DNA of 64,000 nucleotides from Pseudomonas sp. RIT-562 (GTDB lineage: Bacteria; Pseudomonadota; Gammaproteobacteria; Pseudomonadales; Pseudomonadaceae): contig NZ_JAPJIV010000006.1 in assembly GCF_026241895.1 (NCBI RefSeq), positions 186,001-250,000 on the forward strand, written 5' to 3'. Positions 9,601 through 16,452 of the stretch are shown piece after piece. Position 1 is the stretch's first letter, and each line of letters opens with the position of its first letter. The translations under genes were made by a program, and so were the position numbers. The notes beneath the pieces are model-generated. The model made no database searches. It was not told the DNA's origin and was given only the letters and a program-made list of their open reading frames with translations.

Positions 9601-10315
9601 GCAGGAGCGCGATCAGCGTCTGCTCAATCACCAGGCACAACACAACGGCAATCTCGACGCCGAACAACTGGCGACGGCGCTTGCCGAATTGCAAAATCTG
9701 TTCACCGCCAGCGAACACCGTTGCGCCGAACTGCGCGCCGAACAGGCCGAGGATCAGCGCCGGCAAAACGCCAATCAGGCCCTCGCGCAGCTGATCGCTG
9801 ACGCCTACACCGAATACCAGCGCTGGGCACGTTTGAATGCACTGATCGGCTCGGCCACCGGCGACACTTTCCGCAAGATCGCCCAGGCCTACAATCTCGA
9901 CCTGCTGGTGCACCATGCCAACGTGCAACTGCGCCAACTGGTGCGGCGCTATCGCCTCAAACGCGGCGGCAGCATGCTCGGTCTATTGGTGATGGACACC
10001 GAGATGGGCGATGAACTGCGCTCGGTGCATTCGTTGTCCGGCGGTGAGACGTTCCTGGTGTCGCTGGCTCTGGCGCTCGGTTTGGCGTCCATGGCATCGA
10101 GCACGCTGAAAATCGAATCGTTGTTCATCGATGAAGGCTTCGGCAGCCTTGATCCGGAGTCCCTGCAACTGGCCATGGACGCTCTCGACGGCTTGCAAGC
10201 GCAGGGCCGAAAAGTCGCGGTGATTTCCCACGTGCAGGAAATGCATGAGCGGATTCCTGTGCAGATCCAGGTTCACCGCCAGGGCAACGGTCTGAGTACC
10301 CTGGAGGTGAAATGA
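6674..10315 (+). CDS. sbcC: Exonuclease subunit SbcC (Rad50-type ATPase)
   Basis: A 1213-residue SMC-like ATPase. Walker A is GPTGAGKST (37-45). Two long Gln/Glu/Leu-rich coiled-coil arms flank the zinc-hook CPVC at 605-608, where two molecules join. The ABC signature LSGGE is near 1121-1125 and Walker B LFIDEG at 1150-1155. It powers and positions SbcD at DNA ends and hairpins. E. coli SbcC has 1048 residues; the extra length is in the coils. ATGA overlap with sbcD and with the following transferase gene shows one operon. The coils are strikingly rich in CAG/CAA glutamine codons. Confidence 0.97.
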   Translation: MKILAIRLKNLASLAGPFEIDFTAEPLASAGLFAITGPTGAGKSTLLDALCLALFGAVPRLSNAQVSAKAPDADGEISTGDPRTLLRRGTGEGYAEVDFVGIDGRRYRARWEANRAREKAGGKLQASRQSLRDIDLDQLLASQKVEFKTQLESVLGLNFEQFTRAVLLAQSEFSAFLKANDNERSELLEKLTDTALYTRLGRRAFDKTKEARETHKLLQDQATGVTPLSPEARAELDERFSEAQQQLKTQQAQLKQLELQHTWLKDLRQLQDEQQSATEQLQSAQQRWEGLAGERLKLTRLEQLAPQRHQFARKTELTAQLTPLAAQIQQHTRQQTELNERQAQLEHCLSAAQTALVEAQSLHTTSAPLLRQAFEEQSTLARLVKDASLSADLKQQAELACTHGQHTIQGLLDQQKQVAERLQRIAEELEQSTPLAPLSDAWNAYRDRLQQLMLIGNRLNKGQAELAALEQSAARAAEDLSTQRQSLEVLYKEAGAEPEAVAEQIQILGSLLQDNRKQQRAFEELTRLWASQQELDKRASELQQRQLTAQQERERLTQDGVKAKNELVVAEQTLTVTRELLERQRLARSASVEELREQLQDDQPCPVCGSPDHPYHQPEALLQSLGRHDESEQANAQKTVDLLKERLTELRAEVGGVIAQQKELLQQQEHLAIQQQSLAPSLEAHPLSAQLLTQDAAKRDAWLVQQNNQLNQSITQDEQRQTALLSLQQDAARLQQQLRSAETASQQASQHLANQQRELRSDRQRLDEELTAFSTLLPADTLQALRNEPAATFMQLDRQISQRLEQLDQQRDELSEQQQRQQTLEKEQDRQLTRLQQLETARQQFTTLADQQQACQQKLAQLLGEHASAEQWQQQLDQAVEQARNAEATANQELQAVRTRLVQLGAELKAQQERSQALDTEDRELSGKIADWRALHPELDDGGLEDLLSVDDQQVSELRQQLQQSEKAIEQTKVLLQERDQRLLNHQAQHNGNLDAEQLATALAELQNLFTASEHRCAELRAEQAEDQRRQNANQALAQLIADAYTEYQRWARLNALIGSATGDTFRKIAQAYNLDLLVHHANVQLRQLVRRYRLKRGGSMLGLLVMDTEMGDELRSVHSLSGGETFLVSLALALGLASMASSTLKIESLFIDEGFGSLDPESLQLAMDALDGLQAQGRKVAVISHVQEMHERIPVQIQVHRQGNGLSTLEVK

Positions 10316-10908
10316 ATACGCTGTACTCCTTCCGCCGCTGCCCCTACGCGATGCGGGCGCGCATAGCCCTGCGCTACTGCGGCGTTGCGGTGAATATTGT
10401 CGAGGTCAGCCTGAAAGCCAAACCTGCCGAAATGCTGGCGCTGTCGAGCAAGGGCACGGTGCCGGTGCTGAGTGTCGACGGTCAGGTGATCGATGAAAGC
10501 CTGGCGATCATGCACTGGGCCCTGGCGCAGAGTGATCCGCAGGACTGGTTGCTCAAGGATGATCCTGTCGGGCAGCAACTCATCGCCGAGCTGATCGAAG
10601 AAAACGATCAGGTGTTCAAGGTGCACCTGAATCGCTACAAGTACGCCGAGCGATACCCCGAGCAGCCAATGGCGTTTTATCGAGCCGAGGGTGAGGTGTT
10701 TTTGCGCAGGCTTGATGAGTTGCTAGAGGGACGCGACTACTTGCTGGCCGAACATCCGAGCCTGGCGGATGTGGCATTGATGCCGTTTGTACGGCAGTTC
10801 GCCCATGTCGATCGCGAGTGGTTCGGGCAGACGCCCTACCACCGTTTGCAGGGCTGGTTGCAGCGGTTTCTGGAGTCCGACCTGTTTATTGGCGTGATGG
10901 CCAAGTAG
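10312..10908 (+). CDS. Glutathione S-transferase family protein
   Basis: A 198-residue protein with an N-terminal thioredoxin-like domain (YSFRRCPYAMRARIAL, Cys10-Pro11-Tyr12 at the usual active-site position), a cis-Pro motif region (GTVPVL) followed by DESLAIMHW, and an all-helical C-terminal domain. Cys in place of Ser/Tyr suggests an omega- or glutaredoxin-like thiol transferase rather than a classical conjugating enzyme. Its ATG overlaps the sbcC stop (ATGA), so it is the third gene of the sbcDC operon; why it travels with DNA-end processing is unclear. Confidence 0.88.
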   Translation: MNTLYSFRRCPYAMRARIALRYCGVAVNIVEVSLKAKPAEMLALSSKGTVPVLSVDGQVIDESLAIMHWALAQSDPQDWLLKDDPVGQQLIAELIEENDQVFKVHLNRYKYAERYPEQPMAFYRAEGEVFLRRLDELLEGRDYLLAEHPSLADVALMPFVRQFAHVDREWFGQTPYHRLQGWLQRFLESDLFIGVMAK

Positions 10909-10922
10909 CCGCGCTGATTCCC

Positions 10923-11048
10923 TGTAGCAGCTGGCGAAGCCTGCGTTGGGTCGCGAAGCGGCCCCCAGGTTTCCAAGGCACAGACTCAATCGCCTGCAAC
11001 AGCGCCGATCGCGGCCCGAGCCGAACGCAGGCTTGGCCAGCTGCTACA
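10923..11048. repeat. Composite palindromic repeat, copy 3
   Basis: Best-preserved copy of the family at 5081 and 5233. The left arm GTAGCAGCTGGCGAAGCC continues to GCGTT, and the right arm AACGCAGGCTTGGCCAGC ends TGCTAC; the 24-base arms pair with a single mismatch around a loop of about 75 bases. Same orientation as the two copies upstream of sbcD, so the sbcDC operon is bracketed by direct repeats. Confidence 0.85.
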
Positions 11049-11067
11049 GGGTGCGCGTTCAGGCGAC

Positions 11068-11325
11068 TCACGCCAACGCTTCACACATCTGCAACGCCGA
11101 GCAATCCACCTGGAACGGTCCGAAGAAATCGTCCTGGCGTTCGATGGGTGGATTACCGGCCAACAACCCCAAGGCCTTGGCCGTCTGGATATTGTGCGCC
11201 ATGTTGTGATTGGCTTCGATGGAGCGTGCCACGGAGCCTGCCGAGCCTTGCCCGATTCCCGCCAACGACGCGCCATTGGTCATGAATGCCAGAGCGGCGA
11301 TGACCCAGAGTCTAACGCCTTTCAT
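11068..11325 (-). CDS. Small exported protein, unknown function
   Basis: An 85-residue protein with a likely signal peptide (MKGVRLWVIAALAFMTNGASLA) and a short mature part containing DFFGPFQVDCSALQMCEALA with two cysteines near the end, which could form a disulfide in the periplasm. GGGA lies just before the ATG. The start overlaps the stop of the gene upstream (ATGA), so the pair is co-translated. I do not recognise a family. Confidence 0.65.
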   Translation of the reverse strand: MKGVRLWVIAALAFMTNGASLAGIGQGSAGSVARSIEANHNMAHNIQTAKALGLLAGNPPIERQDDFFGPFQVDCSALQMCEALA

Positions 11326-11534
11326 GATCCCGCCACTCCCGCCACATCAGCGTGATCGACCATGGCGTTCTGCACGCGGTGTTCAAACTGGATACCAGGA
11401 TGCGCGACCTGAATCGGCGCTTCGAATTCGTGCTGGGTGTTCGCCGAGATGCTGACCACCAATACCAGGGCCACGTAGAGACCAATGGCCAGGTAGGCGC
11501 CGCGTTTGGCGGAGATGAGGATTGTGCTGGCCAT
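11322..11534 (-). CDS. Small single-pass membrane protein, unknown function
   Basis: A 70-residue protein: a short basic N-terminus (MASTILISAKRG), one membrane helix (AYLAIGLYVALVLVVSI) and a periplasmic-looking tail rich in His and Val. I chose the ATG at 11534 because GGGAGA lies 5-8 bases before it; a longer open frame upstream has no ribosome site. It is the first gene of a two-gene unit with the small exported protein, with a 4-base overlap. The family is not recognised. Confidence 0.6.
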   Translation of the reverse strand: MASTILISAKRGAYLAIGLYVALVLVVSISANTQHEFEAPIQVAHPGIQFEHRVQNAMVDHADVAGVAGS

Positions 11535-11694
11535 GGTGTTCTCCCGTGGGCATGTTTCAGAGCCCACAGGATCAATCAGAAAACCCGGGCCAACCACTCA
11601 GGGTTTTCCATAGTGATCATCAGCTTGCTTGATCATTAAACCCGTCTATCGCGACGCTTGATAAAACCAATGACCATCGAAAACACACACGCGC

Positions 11695-11766
11695 GTCGGA
11701 GCTGCCGAAGGCTGCGATCTTTTGACTTTATAAAAGCAAAAGATCGCAGCCTTCGGCAGCTCCTAC
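11695..11766. repeat. REPIN-type palindrome, GGAGCTGCCGAAGGCTGCG family
   Basis: Two 30-base arms (11695-11724 and 11737-11766) pair around a 12-base loop; the core is GAGCTGCCGAAGGCTGCGAT on the left and its complement on the right. Such palindromes are common between Pseudomonas genes and are moved by RAYT transposases. It lies in the 256-base gap between two small genes; the rest (11535-11694) includes the promoter side of the 11534 gene. Confidence 0.85.
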
Positions 11767-11790
11767 GGGGGAGCGCGATGAAATCGTATT

Positions 11791-11970
11791 TCAGGCTTGG
11801 GTTTTGTGATCCAGGGCGGCGTAGAAGTTGGCGCTCTGCTGCAGGTATTTCTGGGTGTAGCTCTGGGTGTGGGATTTTTTGCTGTTGATTTCGACGCTGG
11901 CGTTGGTAGGCAAGGCGACGGTAGCGGAAATGGCGGAGGCGGCGATCACGGAGAAGAGATTGAAGTTCAT
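11791..11970 (-). CDS. Small secreted protein, unknown function
   Basis: A 59-residue protein starting MNFNLFSVIAASAISATVA, a probable signal peptide with an ALPTNA-S cleavage region, followed by a Ser/Gln/Tyr/Lys-rich mature part of about 37 residues (SYTQKYLQQSANFYAALDHK). GAGGA sits 8 bases before the ATG, which decides the start over a longer upstream frame. No family recognised. It is separated from the other two tiny genes by the palindrome at 11695, so it is its own unit. Confidence 0.65.
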   Translation of the reverse strand: MNFNLFSVIAASAISATVALPTNASVEINSKKSHTQSYTQKYLQQSANFYAALDHKTQA

Positions 11971-12098
11971 GGCGGTAGTCCTCGGAGTCAGTTGGCTTGC
12001 TTGCCCGGTGGGGCCGTGAAGCAAACTTAACCTCCGAGGGTTGTCGCCTTGAAATGCTTTGTAGCACTTCCAGATATCAGCCTCATTGATAGAACAGC

Positions 12099-12123
12099 GC
12101 AGGCCCCATCAACCGGGGCCTGC
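12099..12123 (-). terminator. Hairpin after the lactonase gene
   Basis: GCAGGCCCC and GGGGCCTGC form a perfect 9-bp stem with a 7-base loop, beginning 4 bases after the lactonase stop. The U-tract on the minus strand is poor (GCTGTTCT), so it may be a weak terminator or an mRNA 3' stabiliser. Confidence 0.5.
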
Positions 12124-12126
12124 GGC

Positions 12127-13302
12127 CTATTGACGCACCATGAACTTGAGATCGCTGGGGGCATCCATTGGCAGCTTCTGCACGGTTTTACCCAGCAGAC
12201 CGCTTTTCGCATCGCGTTCCACTACGACAATCTGGTTGCTCTTCTGATTGGCAATCAGCAAGAACTTGCCGCTTGGATCGAGGGCGAACTCGCGCGGGTG
12301 ATCACCTTCCACCGAGCGACGCTGCAGCTCCTTGAGCTGGCCACTTGCAGGATCAATGGCGAACACCAGCAGCTGGTTGGCGGTGCCACGGTTGCTGACA
12401 TAAAGGAACTTGCCATCAGCCGAGGCATGCAGCGCAGCAGCGGCTTTATCCGATGCCGGTTGACCGGCAGCCAGCTCGACCATCTGGGTCTGTTCAAGCT
12501 TGCCGTTCTGGTAATCAAACACGGCCACTTGCGCGCTCATTTCCATGGTCAGCCAGGCATGCTTGCCATCGCCGCTGAACAGCAAATGCCGCGGCCCGCT
12601 GCCGGGTGGCAGCTGGACCGACGCGGGGGTGGCTGGCACCAGGGGCAGGTCCGGATTGGCCTTGGGGTCGAAGCGATAGACAAACACCTTGTCGGCGCCC
12701 AGGTCATTGGAAAACACATAGTTGCCGTCTGGCGAGGACACCGTCGAATGCACGTGCGCCGACATCTGCCGCTCGGGGTTGACCCGGCTGGAGGCATGAC
12801 TACTCAGCTGCACCACGGTTTTCAGCTTGCCGTCGGCACCCACCGGCAACACCGCCAGGGTGCCACCCGGGTCTTCGACCACGGAGTAATTGCTGACGAA
12901 CAGGTGACTGCCATCGCCGCTCAGGCTCGAATGAGTCGGCTCGTTGCCCAGGCTCTGCACCTGGTTGATCAGGCTCAGGGCCTGGGTTTTCGGATCGATA
13001 GAGTAGCTGCTCACGCGCCCGACCGGGTCTTTCTGGCCAGGGCCGTTTTCGTTGACCACAAACAGGTAACGCAGGTCCGGGGACAGGGTCAGCCAAGAGG
13101 GGTTTTCACTCTTGACCACCTGCAGCGGCTTGGCGTCGATCTGGCCGGTGGCGCTGTTGAAATTCAGGCGATAGATGCCCTGGCTCTGGCCAGCGGTGTA
13201 GCTGCCCACCAGAAGTTGGTGAGCATCGGTCGGTGCCGCCTGCACACCCATGGCGCCGACACTGCCGGCCATCAGCAGCGGCCAGAAATTACGCATCCGC
13301 AT
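12127..13302 (-). CDS. Lactonase family beta-propeller protein
   Basis: A 391-residue protein with a signal peptide (MRNFWPLLMAGSVGAMGVQA), then seven-bladed propeller repeats of the YbhE/6-phosphogluconolactonase-like family: LLVGSYTAGQSQGIY near the N-terminus and repeated GPRHLLFSGDGKHAW and DGKFLYVSNRG units. Family members open sugar lactones or muconolactones, but a secreted version need not act on a cytoplasmic intermediate. The first ATG (13302) overlaps the upstream small gene; a second ATG at 13296 is equally possible. A pentonate degradation cluster lies next door, which is suggestive but unproven. Confidence 0.85.
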   Translation of the reverse strand: MRMRNFWPLLMAGSVGAMGVQAAPTDAHQLLVGSYTAGQSQGIYRLNFNSATGQIDAKPLQVVKSENPSWLTLSPDLRYLFVVNENGPGQKDPVGRVSSYSIDPKTQALSLINQVQSLGNEPTHSSLSGDGSHLFVSNYSVVEDPGGTLAVLPVGADGKLKTVVQLSSHASSRVNPERQMSAHVHSTVSSPDGNYVFSNDLGADKVFVYRFDPKANPDLPLVPATPASVQLPPGSGPRHLLFSGDGKHAWLTMEMSAQVAVFDYQNGKLEQTQMVELAAGQPASDKAAAALHASADGKFLYVSNRGTANQLLVFAIDPASGQLKELQRRSVEGDHPREFALDPSGKFLLIANQKSNQIVVVERDAKSGLLGKTVQKLPMDAPSDLKFMVRQ

Positions 13303-13576
13303 TCACATCTTCCTCGTCGTCGTTGTCACCGCCGATGGCGTCGAGCGGCAGCAGGCGGTGCTCACCGGAGTCGCCGGTGATGACCCAGCTCTTGAGGTCG
13401 GAATCAAAGGTTGCGGCCTCAATTTGCGCCATGCTGAATGTCCACCGCTTGAGGGCACGGCCATCCATGCATTCGATGTGCAGGTTATCGTCTTCATCGA
13501 GGGAGAAATCGAAGGCATGCAGCCCGTCGATTTCCAGCATGTCAGCGTTTTCGAGGGCGTTGAGAAGAGTCGTCAT
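13289..13576 (-). CDS. Small acidic cytoplasmic protein (DUF5629-like?)
   Basis: A 95-residue acidic protein (MTTLLNALENADMLEIDGLH..., ending in an Asp/Glu-rich tail DNDDEEDVNA). No signal peptide or membrane segment. The beta-rich pattern with alternating HIECMDGRALKRW and SWVITGDSG resembles small Pseudomonas-restricted proteins; I think it is DUF5629, but from memory only. It overlaps the lactonase start by 14 bases, so the two are co-transcribed. The ATG at 13576 is preferred because the frame upstream runs into the REP element. Confidence 0.7.
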   Translation of the reverse strand: MTTLLNALENADMLEIDGLHAFDFSLDEDDNLHIECMDGRALKRWTFSMAQIEAATFDSDLKSWVITGDSGEHRLLPLDAIGGDNDDEEDVNADA

Positions 13577-13630
13577 GGCAGTCAATCTTTTGCAAGGGAA
13601 GACGCAATCATAGCGCACGCCACAATTCCC

Positions 13631-13698
13631 TGTAGGAACCCGGCTTGCCGGCGATGGCGACCTAACGCCCGCCATCGCTGGCAAGCCAGGCTCCTACA
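13631..13698. repeat. REPIN palindrome
   Basis: TGTAGGAACCCGGCTTGCCG at the left pairs with CAAGCCAGGCTCCTACA at the right; inner arms GCGATGGCG and CGCCATCGC flank a short loop. It lies between the stop of the dehydrogenase gene and the start of the small acidic gene on the same strand. Confidence 0.85.
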
Positions 13699-13709
13699 GT
13701 GAGTGGACG

Positions 13710-15290
13710 TTACAGCGCGTCGCGGCTCGGCTGGCCGTCCACCAGGCGCTGGATACCCAGCGGGTTGGCATTTTTCAGCGCATCCGGCAGCAGGCTGTCC
13801 GGGTAATTCTGGAAGCACACCGGCCGCAGGAAGCGGTCGATGGCCAGCGTTCCGACCGAGGTACCACGGGCATCCGAAGTCGCCGGATACGGCCCGCCAT
13901 GCACCATCGAATCGCAAACCTCCACACCGGTCGGATAACCGTTGAGCAGGATCCGTCCGACCTTCTGTTCCAGCAGCGCCGTGAGCTCACCAAACTGCTC
14001 GAAGTCAGCGGGCTCGCCAATGATCGTCGCCGTCAGCTGGCCGCGCAGGCCATTCAATGCGGCGTTGAGTTGCAACGGGTCCGCCACTTCGACAAACACC
14101 GTGGTCGGGCCAAACACTTCTTCCTGCAGGACTTCATCACCTTCAATCAGCAGGCTGGCCTCGGCCTGGAACAATTGCGGCTGCGCCTGGTTGCCTTGCT
14201 GCGCCTGACCTGCCAGGTGGGTCACGCCCGGATGCGCGAGCAGTTTCTCCAGCCCCTTGCCATAGCTGCTCAAGGTGCCGGCGTTGAGCATGGTTTGCGC
14301 CGGTTGCTCAGCAATGAGCCCGGCAACCTGATGCATGAAGGCAGTGAACTGCGCCGAGGTGATGCCGATCACCAGGCCAGGGTTGGTGCAGAACTGGCCG
14401 CAACCCTGGACCACCGAGGCGGTGAGGTCACGGGCGACGTTTTCGCCACGCACTTGCAGCGCCTGGGGCAGGACGATCACCGGGTTGATGCTCGACATCT
14501 CGGCAAATACCGGAATCGGCTGTGGGCGCGCTGCGGCCATGTCGCACAGTGCTCGTCCGCCTTTGAGCGAACCGGTAAAGCCCACCGCCTGGATCGCCGG
14601 ATGCTTGACCAGTGCTTCACCCACTCCACCACCGTAGATCATGTTGAATACGCCAGCGGGCATGGCGGTCTTCTCGGCCGCGCGAATCAACGCACACGCC
14701 ACCAGCTCGGCCGTTGCCATGTGACCGCTGTGCGCCTTGAACACTACCGGACAACCGGCGGCCAGGGCTGAGGCGGTATCGCCGCCGGCGGTGGAAAACG
14801 CCAGGGGAAAATTGCTCGCGCCAAACACGGCAACCGGCCCCAGGCCGATGCGATATTGACGCAGGTCCGGGCGCGGCAATGGCTGGCGATCCGGTAACGC
14901 CTGATCGATTCGTGCGCCGTAGAAATCACCGCGACGCAACACCTTGGCGAACAGGCGCATCTGGCCACTGGTACGCCCGCGCTCACCCTGGATGCGCCCA
15001 GCGGGAAGTGCGGTTTCGCGGCAGACCACTGCGACGAAATGGTCGCCCAATGCGTCCAGCTCATCGGCGATGGCATCCAGAAATTGTGCACGACGTTCGG
15101 CACTCAGGCTGCGATACGCCGGGTAGGCAGCAGCAGCGGCCCGGGCGGCGGCATCGACTTCTTCTGGCGTGGCCTGGTAAAACTCATGGGGCAGCGGCTC
15201 ACCGGTGGTAGCGTCTAGGCTCTGCAGTTTCACGGTGCCGGCGGCGCTGCGCTGGCCGCCGATGTAGTTGTGGCCAAGGATGCTGGTCAT
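13710..15290 (-). CDS. Alpha-ketoglutaric semialdehyde dehydrogenase
   Basis: A 526-residue aldehyde dehydrogenase of the 2,5-dioxopentanoate type, oxidising alpha-ketoglutaric semialdehyde to alpha-ketoglutarate, the last step of the non-phosphorylating pentose route. Visible features are the NAD(P)-binding stretch FGASNFPLAFSTAGGD, the general-base glutamate in FAEMSSINP and the catalytic cysteine in GQFCTNPG. The ATG at 15290 has GGAG 6 bases upstream; the upstream extension overlaps the AraD1-type gene. It is last in the run transporter, AraD1-type enzyme, dehydrogenase, and the neighbours support this role rather than a generic aldehyde dehydrogenase. Confidence 0.92.
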   Translation of the reverse strand: MTSILGHNYIGGQRSAAGTVKLQSLDATTGEPLPHEFYQATPEEVDAAARAAAAAYPAYRSLSAERRAQFLDAIADELDALGDHFVAVVCRETALPAGRIQGERGRTSGQMRLFAKVLRRGDFYGARIDQALPDRQPLPRPDLRQYRIGLGPVAVFGASNFPLAFSTAGGDTASALAAGCPVVFKAHSGHMATAELVACALIRAAEKTAMPAGVFNMIYGGGVGEALVKHPAIQAVGFTGSLKGGRALCDMAAARPQPIPVFAEMSSINPVIVLPQALQVRGENVARDLTASVVQGCGQFCTNPGLVIGITSAQFTAFMHQVAGLIAEQPAQTMLNAGTLSSYGKGLEKLLAHPGVTHLAGQAQQGNQAQPQLFQAEASLLIEGDEVLQEEVFGPTTVFVEVADPLQLNAALNGLRGQLTATIIGEPADFEQFGELTALLEQKVGRILLNGYPTGVEVCDSMVHGGPYPATSDARGTSVGTLAIDRFLRPVCFQNYPDSLLPDALKNANPLGIQRLVDGQPSRDAL

Positions 15291-15300
15291 GAAGATCTCC

Positions 15301-16293
15301 TTAAAGAGTGCCAATGGTGCCGGGTGTAAATGACGCTTCGACGGGCGCAATGCCATTGATCAACGGCGCGCCGAACTCGGCCTGGCTGATCTCGAAAACG
15401 TCGCCCGGCCGAGTGCGGATACCGTCGGCGAAGGACAGGGTCGCCGTACCGAAAAAGTGGATGTGCACATCCCCGGGGCGCAGGAACTGGCTGTACTTGA
15501 AGTGGTGATACTCGAGGTTTTCCAGGCTGTGGCACATGTTGGCCTCGCCGCTGAGAAACTCGTTCTGCCACAACACTTGGCCGTCGCGCAGGATGCGGCT
15601 GGTGCCCGCCAGGTGTTGAGGCAATTGTCCGACCCGAAGTTCGGGGCCATAGCTGCAGCTGCGCAATTTGGAGTGCGCCAGGTACAGATAATTCCTGCGC
15701 TCCATCACATGGTCGGAGAATTCGTTGCCCACGGCGAACCCCAGGCGATAAGGCTTGCTGTCGTGGCCGATCACGTAGAGGCCGCTGAGCTCGGGTTCTT
15801 CTCCGGCGTCCTCGGCAAATGGCGGCAGCGGGAACGGTTGGCCCGGGCGCACGACGATGCTGCCGTCCCCCTTGTAGAACCACTCCGGTTGCACACCGGC
15901 CTGCCCCGCTGCCGGCTTGCCGCCCTCCACGCCCCATTTGAACATGCGCATGGTGTCGGTCATCGCCGCTTCATCGCCTGCCTGCTGGTGCATCTTGTCC
16001 CGCGCCGAAGCGCTGCCCAGGTGGGTCAGGCCGGTGCCGCTGACGAGCAGATGCGCCGGGTCTGGGTGATCCAGCGGTGGCAGGATACGCAGGGATGCCA
16101 GCAGCTCTGCGTAGTCATGGCTGGCGCCCAGGCCCAGGGATTTGACCTGTTGCTCCAGGTTAACGCCTGCCTCGATTGCCGCCAGCGCCAGGTCGCGCAC
16201 GCTAAGTGCGCCTTGCACTTCGCGCACCAGACTGTCTTCGACGACGCCCACCCGGCGCTCGCCGTTACTCAATTCGAACTGAACTAAACGCAT
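15301..16293 (-). CDS. AraD1/GguC family protein (FAH superfamily)
   Basis: A 330-residue member of the fumarylacetoacetate hydrolase superfamily. It starts MRLVQFELSNGERRVGVVED, and in the C-terminal half has a pattern of acidic and histidine residues (VIGHDSKPYRLGFAVGNEFSDH, quoted in part) that bind the metal in this fold. AraD1-type enzymes dehydrate 2-keto-3-deoxy-pentonate to alpha-ketoglutaric semialdehyde, which suits the dehydrogenase 10 bases downstream and the IlvD-type dehydratase across the promoter. The ATG at 16293 has GGAG 7 bases before it; the long upstream frame is REP sequence. Confidence 0.88.
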   Translation of the reverse strand: MRLVQFELSNGERRVGVVEDSLVREVQGALSVRDLALAAIEAGVNLEQQVKSLGLGASHDYAELLASLRILPPLDHPDPAHLLVSGTGLTHLGSASARDKMHQQAGDEAAMTDTMRMFKWGVEGGKPAAGQAGVQPEWFYKGDGSIVVRPGQPFPLPPFAEDAGEEPELSGLYVIGHDSKPYRLGFAVGNEFSDHVMERRNYLYLAHSKLRSCSYGPELRVGQLPQHLAGTSRILRDGQVLWQNEFLSGEANMCHSLENLEYHHFKYSQFLRPGDVHIHFFGTATLSFADGIRTRPGDVFEISQAEFGAPLINGIAPVEASFTPGTIGTL

Positions 16294-16336
16294 GATTTTC
16301 TCCTTCAGGCAAAATTCGAACACGCCGCAAAAACAA

Positions 16337-16426
16337 TGTGGGAGCGGGCTTGCTCGCGAAGGCGGAGTGTCAGTCACCATCAATGTTGAAAGTGATGGCC
16401 CCTTCGCGAGCAAGCCCGCTCCCACA
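16337..16426. repeat. REPIN, GTGGGAGCGGGCTTGCTCGCGAA family
   Basis: A REP and its inverse, each about 25 bases (GTGGGAGCGGGCTTGCTCGC ... GCGAGCAAGCCCGCTCCCAC), face each other across about 38 bases. It separates the MFS transporter stop from the AraD1-type gene start, where it could stabilise the upstream mRNA or lower downstream expression. Confidence 0.9.
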
Positions 16427-16452
16427 GTGTTAATCCGTGTGAATCCTCGGAC

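Noticed and set aside
8732..9937. 401-codon open frame opposite sbcC
   Set aside because: A shadow of the Gln/Leu-rich coiled-coil coding region; the repetitive Leu/Phe product is what the antisense of CAG/CTG-rich DNA gives.
5081..11048. A genomic island around sbcDC because of flanking repeats
   Set aside because: The genes are core Pseudomonas genes with ordinary composition; no integrase, tRNA site or atypical base use is seen.
12049..13380. 443-codon plus-strand frame
   Set aside because: Antisense to the lactonase gene, which has a signal peptide, propeller repeats and a terminator-like hairpin.
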